A stretch of DNA of 5,380 bases from Acidobacteriaceae bacterium (GTDB lineage: Bacteria; Acidobacteriota; Terriglobia; Terriglobales; Acidobacteriaceae): NCBI GenBank assembly GCA_025929125.1, contig JAICMT010000141.1, forward strand, positions 1 through 5,380, given 5' to 3'. The notes under the pieces were generated by a model. It was given only the letters and a program-made list of their open reading frames with translations. It did not search any database and had not been told where the DNA came from. This document shows, one piece after another, positions 1 through 4,557 of this stretch (position 1 is its first letter; every line of letters starts with the position of its first letter). Position numbers and translations under genes: made by a program.

Positions 1-976
1 AAACCGGGAACCGCTGGTTGACGGTGAACTGCGGCTGATCGCTTTCGACGGTCGAGAAGTCGGGGTTCACGGTTGCGTCCAGCACCAGGTAGTCGTGGAA
101 GACGATCTTCGCGTCGCCTCCGCCTGTGGCCTCCAGCCCGCGCTTGCTGAAGTACGGGTTCTGGGGATCAAGGGTAAAGAGCGTGCGTTCGTTCTGCGCG
201 ATGCCGTAGGGGTTGAGCTGGATGTTGTGCGAGCTGGTGGACGTCTCCATGCCGTGCAGCGTGCCCTCCTGCTGCAGGATGCCGGAGATGTTGTGACTGA
301 CGCGCGGCCAGAAGTCCTCCTCGGAGTTGCGCGGGAGCTTGCGGTACAACACGATGCCCCAGTCGGAGCTGAGGCGATGGGAGCGGATGCTGCGGAAGGG
401 AATGGCGATGAGGCCCAGCCACCCCTGACGCGTGATGAGGCCGTCGGAGTCCCAGACCTGGTCGTAGCTGTAGTCCGCGTCGGAGGTGTCGGTGAAGTTT
501 GCATCCGCCTGCACGCCGTAAGGATTTACGGAATACAAGATGGCTTTGCGCCGGTCCTGGAAGGGATCGAGCAGGACGATGACGTGGTCGTCGTTGTTGA
601 TGTCCTCGCGGCGGGAGAGGTGGCTGCGAAGGGCGCGGAGATGGTTGTCGTAGCAGACGAAGACAAAGTAGAGCGCCGAGGAGGTGCGGGCGAACCAGAC
701 CTCGGTGCGCTCGGTCGCCGGGGCTCCGTCATTTGGGTCACGCTGCACGAAGCCGGTAACGTGCCCGAGCTTGTGCTGAAGCTCGGGACGCGGCTGCATG
801 CCGTTGAAATCGGAGAGGCGAAGCGGCTGGTCGATCCGCGGCACGGTGGCATCCGACGCGGCGCGCTGCGTGCTGGCTGGAGGCGGCTCACGATCCGGAG
901 GAATGGCCTGCTGCCCGGCTGCGGCTGATGCGATGCAGCAGATGAGTGAAGCGTAGCCGGAAGCGCGAAGGCCCAT
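1..976 (-). CDS. Secreted DUF5916 / CBM9-like domain protein, N-terminal 325 residues (C-terminus beyond the left edge)
   Basis: The reading frame is open from ATG at 976 to base 2 and continues out of the window. Residues 1-21 look like a Sec signal peptide (Arg4, hydrophobic stretch to an Ala-rich end at SAAAG), with no lipobox. Residues about 47-215 resemble the family 9 carbohydrate-binding-like fold found at the front of DUF5916 proteins: ERTEVWFARTSS at 89-100, NDDHVIVLLDPFQDRRKA at 128-145, then VNPYGVQAD at 150-158. Residues 302-325, with NPDFSTVESDQPQF, match the usual junction into the DUF5916 beta-rich part, which I expect to be a membrane-linked barrel-like region. Family members are usually 700-850 residues, so more than half is missing. 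The start is fixed by an in-frame TGA only 9 bases upstream and by GAGG at 981-984, four bases before the ATG. The exact substrate and role are unknown; some relatives are annotated as hydrolases without biochemical proof. Family assignment is confident, function is not. Confidence 0.88.
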   Translation of the reverse strand, partial: MGLRASGYASLICCIASAAAGQQAIPPDREPPPASTQRAASDATVPRIDQPLRLSDFNGMQPRPELQHKLGHVTGFVQRDPNDGAPATERTEVWFARTSSALYFVFVCYDNHLRALRSHLSRREDINNDDHVIVLLDPFQDRRKAILYSVNPYGVQADANFTDTSDADYSYDQVWDSDGLITRQGWLGLIAIPFRSIRSHRLSSDWGIVLYRKLPRNSEEDFWPRVSHNISGILQQEGTLHGMETSTSSHNIQLNPYGIAQNERTLFTLDPQNPYFSKRGLEATGGGDAKIVFHDYLVLDATVNPDFSTVESDQPQFTVNQRFPV

Positions 977-980
977 ACTG

Positions 981-984
981 CCTC
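981..984 (-). promoter_or_regulatory. Ribosome binding site of the DUF5916-like gene
   Basis: GAGG on the minus strand lies four bases before the ATG at 976. The spacing is on the short side. It supports this ATG over the ATG at 1030, which opens a different frame. Confidence 0.5.
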
Positions 985-1045
985 ATACGCGAATCTGCGG
1001 AGAGCGGTTCCTGTTTTTCTGACAGCCATGATTGGAAGTTCGTTC

Positions 1046-1058
1046 GGACCTTCGGTCC
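1046..1058 (-). terminator. Small GC-rich hairpin after the exported two-domain protein gene; possible weak terminator
   Basis: Inverted repeat GGACC-GAA-GGTCC begins 12 bases past the stop codon at 1071. The stem is five base pairs and the loop three bases. An alternative pairing of TTCGG with CCGAA overlaps it. No run of T follows on the transcribed strand, so this is not a standard intrinsic terminator; it could protect an mRNA end or mean nothing. Confidence 0.2.
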
Positions 1059-1070
1059 CGGCCGAAATTT

Positions 1071-2171
1071 CTACAGCTTGGGCACTTGCGAACTGCAGGT
1101 GGCGTGGTAAGCGCATTCTTTCGAATTGCCGGAAGGCGCAGGCTGCGGCTGTGGCTGCGCGCCCGTTCCCATCTTTGCGTCGATGGCCGCGTCCTGGGCA
1201 GGGGTGTCGGCGAAGTCCGCCTCGATGGGATCCATGTGGCTTGTGCGCCAACCTTTCAGAAACGACTCCCTGCCGTTGGCGCGCGATGCGGCGTCATCTT
1301 GAACTCTCGTGCAATAGCCGCCGAACTGACCGGTATATTGTCCGGTGGGATTGCCGGGGAGGTCCGTGACTTTGTAGTTCTGCCTGACATACCCGATGAA
1401 GTGTTTCACCATCGCGCTCCGGTATGCCATTCCGCCGCTTTGCCCAAGGGAAGCTGCACTCGAATCGGATGCAGGAAAAAAGGAGAAGTAGACACTGCTC
1501 CCCAGCGCAGCGTTGTTGAGATCCTTCGGGTCGACATACCGGCATAGCCACCAATGCTGTCCGGCTCGAGCCGCGGGCGGACTGGACACCGGACCTGGTG
1601 CGGGTCCGGAAGAGGCGCCCATAGGCTGGCCGGCTGGCGTTCCGGGTGCCGTGGCACTAAGAGGCTGGGTGAGGGCGAAAGTCAGCGTAACCCCCGGAGG
1701 CAGCACAACGCGCTGACCGGTCGCGACCGCAGTAGCTGCGGTCGGTGCCTTGATATGACGCCCAAAACCGCCGAGCGCGGAGTTCATCGAGCCCAGCGCA
1801 GCCGCCGCGGCGCTCTGGGCGGCGCTGGTGACGCTGGCCGCGCCGGCGGTCACTGCAACGGGCTGCCCGTTTACCGTCACGGACACCAGCTGCGTGGTCC
1901 AGCCCGACCCATTGCCGCTGTTCGCCAGCGTGACCGCAGCTACGGCGCCCTCCGGGATGATGACGCCGTTCCCGGCATCGACCGGCTTCGCAACCGACGC
2001 GCGATACTGCTTGCCTGCAGGGTCTTTGCTGGAGTCGATCCCATCAATCATCCTCACCGAAATGGATGCACCCGCCGCCGGAGCCTGTGCACGCCCGGAA
2101 GGCATGACCGCCAGAAGAATTGCGGATAAGAAAAGGGGCCCGAAGCAGAAAGGAGCAGATATGCGGACCAT
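1071..2171 (-). CDS. Exported two-domain protein of unknown function (366 residues)
   Basis: I do not recognise a characterised family. Residues 1-30 form a clear Sec signal peptide with hydrophobic core FGPLFLSAILLAVM and likely cleavage after GRAQA. Residues 36-168 form a beta-rich module that opens with SISVRMIDGIDSSKDPAGK and contains VIIPEGAVAAVTL and RVVLPPGVTLTFAL. It resembles modules in other acidobacterial secreted proteins and, only superficially, the 'IPKGS' segment of VirB10/TrbI proteins. Residues 169-205 are a flexible Pro/Ala/Ser/Gly linker. Residues 206-310 form a second module, with HWWLCRYVD at 206-214, an aromatic YFSFF stretch at 228-232 and GGYCTRV at 284-290. C210 and C287 flank it and may form a disulfide; C353 and C359 in the tail could form another. 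The ATG at 2171 is chosen because GGAGG lies eight bases upstream and the signal peptide starts there; a GTG at 2237 has no Shine-Dalgarno sequence. The protein is probably periplasmic or surface-exposed. Confidence 0.85.
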   Translation of the reverse strand: MVRISAPFCFGPLFLSAILLAVMPSGRAQAPAAGASISVRMIDGIDSSKDPAGKQYRASVAKPVDAGNGVIIPEGAVAAVTLANSGNGSGWTTQLVSVTVNGQPVAVTAGAASVTSAAQSAAAAALGSMNSALGGFGRHIKAPTAATAVATGQRVVLPPGVTLTFALTQPLSATAPGTPAGQPMGASSGPAPGPVSSPPAARAGQHWWLCRYVDPKDLNNAALGSSVYFSFFPASDSSAASLGQSGGMAYRSAMVKHFIGYVRQNYKVTDLPGNPTGQYTGQFGGYCTRVQDDAASRANGRESFLKGWRTSHMDPIEADFADTPAQDAAIDAKMGTGAQPQPQPAPSGNSKECAYHATCSSQVPKL

Positions 2172-2179
2172 GGCGGTCG

Positions 2180-2184
2180 CCTCC
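2180..2184 (-). promoter_or_regulatory. Ribosome binding site of the exported two-domain protein
   Basis: GGAGG on the minus strand is eight bases before the ATG at 2171. It decides the start against an in-frame GTG 66 bases further upstream, which would put 22 non-hydrophobic residues in front of the signal peptide. Confidence 0.75.
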
Positions 2185-2303
2185 AAATTGATTCTTTGTG
2201 GATTGGGCCCGTTGGGGAGAGGAGGTAATCGTAACACCGCTTTTCACCGGGGGATGTATTTCCGCGGGCAGTCGGAGGAAATTCAAGTGAAATGCGCGGA
2301 CGG

Positions 2304-2328
2304 CCTGCGGGAGGGACGGTAACGCAGG
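2304..2328 (-). terminator. Hairpin just after the 247-residue hypothetical gene; possible weak terminator
   Basis: CCTGCG and CGCAGG form a six-base-pair stem with a 13-base loop, starting right behind the TGA at 2330-2332. There is no T run after the stem, so intrinsic termination would be weak. Both this and the other hairpin in the window sit directly behind a stop codon, which slightly raises the chance that they matter. Confidence 0.25.
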
Positions 2329-2329
2329 G

Positions 2330-3073
2330 TCAGGGCAGGTGGCGGGCGGTCTGCAGCCACTCGTTCAGCGCGGGATCGGAGGGCAGCTCGCCGCACTCGG
2401 CAAGGCGGCGTAGCAGCTGCAGCCGGTAGCGGATCAGTTGCAGCTCCAGCAGTTCGTTGAGGCTGTCCTTGATGTAGGGCGTCTCGCCGTCTGGGGTTTC
2501 GCCATCCGAAGTTTCGTGCGGCCCAGTTCCATTGGTGGGCGCATCGTGATCTGAAATTCCTGCGGCGCGACGCTCCGCGGCTCGGTTCTGCCGCTCCAGC
2601 TCCGCGGCGAAGTCCTGCTGGAAGCCGGGGTCCTTCCAGCGTTCGGAGCGGCGGCGGGCCTCCTCGGGGCCAAAGCGCAGCTCGGACAGGAACCAGGCCG
2701 TGACCGTTGCTGGATCGAGGATGCTGTGCCCGGGCCGCGATCCGACTCGCGCGATGAAGACGGTTCGCAGCAGCATGGCGCGGTACAGGTAGGAGTGGCG
2801 GCGCGGAGGATTTCCCTGGGCGGCAAGGTTGGCAGCGCGGATGGCGATCTCCGCCCACTCCATGCTGTTCTCGCTGGTGGCGCGGTACTCGGAGACGTCG
2901 AGGATCAGGTCCAGATTGGCGGGCTCGCGGACGCCCTGCTCGCACTCGGTCAGGTACTGCTTCAGGCGCACCGGGCCCTGCCCGGCCAGCTGCTCCGGAA
3001 GCATGAGAGATTGACTTCCGGCGGCAGACTCTTCCTGCGGCGCAGAACTGCTCTGGACTGAGCCGTGCTCCAT
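2330..3073 (-). CDS. Hypothetical protein, 247 residues, probably cytosolic and mostly helical
   Basis: I recognise no family. There is no signal peptide or membrane segment. The first 25 residues are Ser/Gln/Glu-rich and likely disordered. Residues about 27-147 look like a folded core: LKQYLTECEQGVREPANLDL, then NSMEWAEIAIRAANLAAQG at 69-87, YLYRAMLLRTVFIARVG at 95-111 and TAWFLSELRFGPEEARRR at 125-142. Residues 150-167 are a charged helix (FAAELERQNRAAERR). Residues 168-199 are a hydrophilic, probably disordered linker that includes a short ETxDG repeat (187-199). Residues 200-245 form a Leu-rich amphipathic helix (LNELLELQLIRYRLQLLRRL), which suggests a protein-protein or coiled-coil contact. 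Two Cys are present (C44, C227). The start is supported by GAGGTGA at 3078-3084; a second in-frame ATG is at residue 24. It is transcribed away from the permease pair. Codon use and helical patterning support a real gene; the function is unknown. Confidence 0.8.
   Translation of the reverse strand: MEHGSVQSSSAPQEESAAGSQSLMLPEQLAGQGPVRLKQYLTECEQGVREPANLDLILDVSEYRATSENSMEWAEIAIRAANLAAQGNPPRRHSYLYRAMLLRTVFIARVGSRPGHSILDPATVTAWFLSELRFGPEEARRRSERWKDPGFQQDFAAELERQNRAAERRAAGISDHDAPTNGTGPHETSDGETPDGETPYIKDSLNELLELQLIRYRLQLLRRLAECGELPSDPALNEWLQTARHLP
2477..2515 (-). repeat. Short in-frame tandem repeat encoding ETSDG-ETPDG-ETP
   Basis: Residues 187-199 of the hypothetical protein repeat the five-residue unit ETxDG about 2.6 times, with DNA copies of 15 bases that differ at a few third positions. 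It lies in the predicted disordered linker between the core and the C-terminal helix, a place where slippage or length variation would be tolerated. Confidence 0.55.
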
Positions 3074-3077
3074 GGCC

Positions 3078-3084
3078 TCACCTC
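3078..3084 (-). promoter_or_regulatory. Ribosome binding site of the 247-residue hypothetical gene
   Basis: GAGGTGA on the minus strand is an extended match to the anti-Shine-Dalgarno sequence, ending four bases before the ATG at 3073. It favours this ATG over the internal one at residue 24. Confidence 0.65.
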
Positions 3085-3092
3085 AGCGGCCC

Positions 3093-3307
3093 CAATCAGG
3101 AAAAGATTCCTTCAGGGAAATGGTCTTGAGATTGGATGCGACCCAGGAACAAAGCGGGGAACTGCCGGTCGGACTGTAGAAAGGCCGTCTACGCGGCCCT
3201 ATGTTGTTGCATTGTCGCACGACGCGGCCACAATCAGCCCCCGGCTATTTTGATGCTGGAAGAGCCCTCGGGGTGAACTAACTGCGCCCCTGCTACGTAC
3301 AATCAGG
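3093..3307 (+). repeat. Three dispersed exact copies of CAATCAG
   Basis: Copies lie at 3093-3099, 3231-3237 and 3300-3306; the first and third extend to CAATCAGGA. Start-to-start distances are 138 and 69 bases. I found no further copy in the window on reading both strands by eye. The third copy overlaps the front of the permease ribosome binding site. Whether this is an operator or chance cannot be settled here. Confidence 0.4.
3176..3198 (+). other. Two mutually exclusive small hairpins upstream of the permease operon
   Basis: GTAGA (3176-3180) can pair with TCTAC (3188-3192), enclosing AAGGCCG. GGCCG (3183-3187) can instead pair with CGGCC (3194-3198), enclosing TCTACG. The two five-base-pair stems cannot form together. 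Such an arrangement can serve in attenuation, but stems this short also occur by chance in GC-rich DNA. Confidence 0.25.
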
Positions 3308-3309
3308 AG
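3305..3309 (+). promoter_or_regulatory. Ribosome binding site of the first permease gene
   Basis: AGGAG is followed by eight bases and then the ATG at 3318, a standard spacing. It supports this start. Confidence 0.75.
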
Positions 3310-3317
3310 TACCACCC

Positions 3318-4544
3318 ATGGAACTCCGGGAAGCCATCAAGCTCGCACTGCAGTCGTTATGGCAGAACAAGATGCGCACGGTGCTGACGCTGCTGTGCAT
3401 GACCATTGCGGTGTCCAGCATCATTGCCGTAGTCACCCTGGTGAACGGGGCGAATACCTACGTCACCAGCAAGTTCTCGCGCTACGGGTCGGACGTCTTC
3501 ACCGTGTCTAAGATGCCCACGCTCATCATGAGCTCGGATGCCTACCTCAAGTACAACAAGCGCAAGGACGTGCTTTACAGCGATTATGAGTACGTCCGCG
3601 ACAACTGCCAGCGCTGCGTGGGTATGGGAGCCATGCAGGCGGTGACCGCCAAGGTGGTGCGCGGCACGCAATCCATTACCGACTGCACCATCCGCGGCTA
3701 CACCTGGCAGATGCCCAGCCTACAGAATCTGGATATCGCCTACGGGCGCGACTTCACCTCGCAGGATGAGGAGCACGCCTCGCATGTCGCCATCATCGGC
3801 ACTGACGTGCGCGACAACCTGTTTCCCGGCATCGACCCGCTCGGCCAGGAGCTGCGCGTGGATGGCCAGCCGTACACGGTGATCGGCGTTGCGGAGAAGC
3901 AGGGCAGCACCTTCGGTGCCAGCCAGGACAACTGGGTCGGCATTCCGCTTTCCGCATACCAGAAGACTTACGGCGCCTCGAAGACACTGGTCATCTACGT
4001 GAAGGCAGCCTCCGCCGGGGCGCCGCTGCAGGAAACCGGCGATGAGGTCCGCGTGCTGATGCGCTCGCGGCGTCACGATGCGCCGGGCCAGCCGGACAGC
4101 TTCGAGCTGGACGTGAACAACACGCTGCTCAGCTTCGCCGCCTTCGCAACGGCGTCCTTTGGCGCAGTCGCCGGGGCCATTGCGCTGATCGCGCTGGTCG
4201 TCGGCGGCATCGTCATCATGAACATGATGCTGGTCAGCGTGACCGAGCGCACGCGCGAGATCGGTATCCGCAAGGCGCTGGGCGCGAAGGCCCGGGACAT
4301 CATGCTGCAGTTTCTGGTGGAGTCCGGCTTTATGGCCATGCTGGGCGGATGCCTGGGGGTGATGGGCGGCTTCGCCGTGGCGCTGACGGTGACGCTGCTG
4401 CTCGGCTTCCCTTCCACCGTGGCGCTGTGGAGCGTGGTGCTGGGGCTGTTTATGGCCACCGGAACCGGCGTGCTGTTTGGCGTTTATCCGGCGTGGCGCG
4501 CGGCGCACCTGGATCCCATTGTGGCCCTGCGGGCGGAGCTGTGA
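3318..4544 (+). CDS. MacB/FtsX-type ABC transporter permease (complete, 408 residues)
   Basis: This is an inner-membrane permease of the type VII (MacB/LolC/FtsX) ABC class, which moves or releases substrates from the periplasmic side using an ATPase on the cytoplasmic face. The layout is canonical: cytoplasmic N-terminal helix (1-19, LREAIKLALQSLWQNKMR), TM1 at about 20-43, periplasmic MacB_PCD domain at about 45-265 with the hallmark FPGIDPLGQELRVDGQPYTV (169-188), then the FtsX domain with TM2 at about 275-305, TM3 at about 333-363 and TM4 at about 368-391. The coupling segment NMMLVSVTERTREIGIRKAL at 302-321 and the C-terminal PAWRAAHLDPIVALR at 391-405 are textbook. Length is normal and the ATPase domain is absent, so a separate ATPase is needed. 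C97, C100 (NCQRC) and C123 fall in the periplasmic domain and may form a disulfide. It is first in an operon with the next gene. Substrate unknown; peptide, lipid or drug export are all possible. Confidence 0.95.
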   Translation: MELREAIKLALQSLWQNKMRTVLTLLCMTIAVSSIIAVVTLVNGANTYVTSKFSRYGSDVFTVSKMPTLIMSSDAYLKYNKRKDVLYSDYEYVRDNCQRCVGMGAMQAVTAKVVRGTQSITDCTIRGYTWQMPSLQNLDIAYGRDFTSQDEEHASHVAIIGTDVRDNLFPGIDPLGQELRVDGQPYTVIGVAEKQGSTFGASQDNWVGIPLSAYQKTYGASKTLVIYVKAASAGAPLQETGDEVRVLMRSRRHDAPGQPDSFELDVNNTLLSFAAFATASFGAVAGAIALIALVVGGIVIMNMMLVSVTERTREIGIRKALGAKARDIMLQFLVESGFMAMLGGCLGVMGGFAVALTVTLLLGFPSTVALWSVVLGLFMATGTGVLFGVYPAWRAAHLDPIVALRAEL

Positions 4545-4548
4545 GGAG
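4543..4548 (+). promoter_or_regulatory. Ribosome binding site of the second permease gene, overlapping the upstream stop codon
   Basis: GAGGAG shares bases with the TGA at 4542-4544. It is nine bases from the ATG at 4558 and only three from the ATG at 4552, so the second ATG is the better-spaced start. The overlap with the stop suggests translational coupling of the two permeases. Confidence 0.65.
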
Positions 4549-4557
4549 CCTATGGCG

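Larger units (their letters stand above)
2172..2329 (-). promoter_or_regulatory. 158-bp leader of the exported protein gene; probable regulatory region
   Basis: This gap between two same-strand genes is long enough to hold a promoter. On the minus strand it contains TTGAAT (about 2278-2283), a possible -35 element, but no well-spaced -10 hexamer. Further in, CGGTG occurs twice with a 10-base period (2245-2249 and 2235-2239), which is one DNA turn and could be a tandem activator site. No promoter can be assigned with confidence, so separate transcription from the upstream gene is an inference. Confidence 0.3.
3074..3317. promoter_or_regulatory. Divergent intergenic region between the hypothetical gene and the permease operon
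   Basis: These 244 bases must carry the promoters for both directions or sit downstream of none. No strong sigma-70 pair is visible. On the plus strand, TACAAT at 3298-3303 matches a -10 box well but lies almost on the ribosome binding site and has no good -35. A weaker pair is TTGCAT (3207-3212) with CACAAT (3229-3234), 16 bases apart. The region is less GC-rich around 3091-3160. It holds CAATCAG three times, ACGCGGCC twice (3191-3198 and 3222-3229), the palindrome GTCG-CA-CGAC (3214-3223) and overlapping hairpins at 3176-3198. No open frame here looks coding. Confidence 0.55.

Noticed and set aside
95..928. Long plus-strand open frame (277 codons)
   Set aside because: It lies antisense to the DUF5916-like gene, which has clear family motifs. 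Its translation is Val/Ala/Gly/Arg-rich without any recognisable motif, typical of shadows in GC-rich DNA.
526..1251. Minus-strand frame covering the start of the DUF5916-like gene, with a signal-peptide-like stretch from ATG 1030
   Set aside because: It overlaps two better-supported genes in another frame, and its sequence is Arg/Ser/Pro-rich noise. The frame starting at 976 has its own ribosome binding site and signal peptide, so no frameshift is needed.
1554..2129. Plus-strand open frames opposite the exported two-domain protein
   Set aside because: They are antisense to a gene with a signal peptide and a strong ribosome binding site, and their products are Arg/Gly-rich without domain features.
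2283..2945. Second minus-strand frame overlapping the 247-residue hypothetical gene
   Set aside because: Its product is extremely Arg/Pro/Ala-rich. The competing frame has a good ribosome binding site and balanced, helix-like composition.
3065..3253. Small plus-strand frame of 62 codons in the intergenic region
   Set aside because: It starts at a GTG inside the opposite gene, with no convincing ribosome binding site or recognisable features. It is more likely regulatory DNA.
3298..3303. TACAAT as a -10 box for the permease operon
   Set aside because: It matches well, but a start about seven bases on would fall after the ribosome binding site, and there is no matching -35 hexamer.
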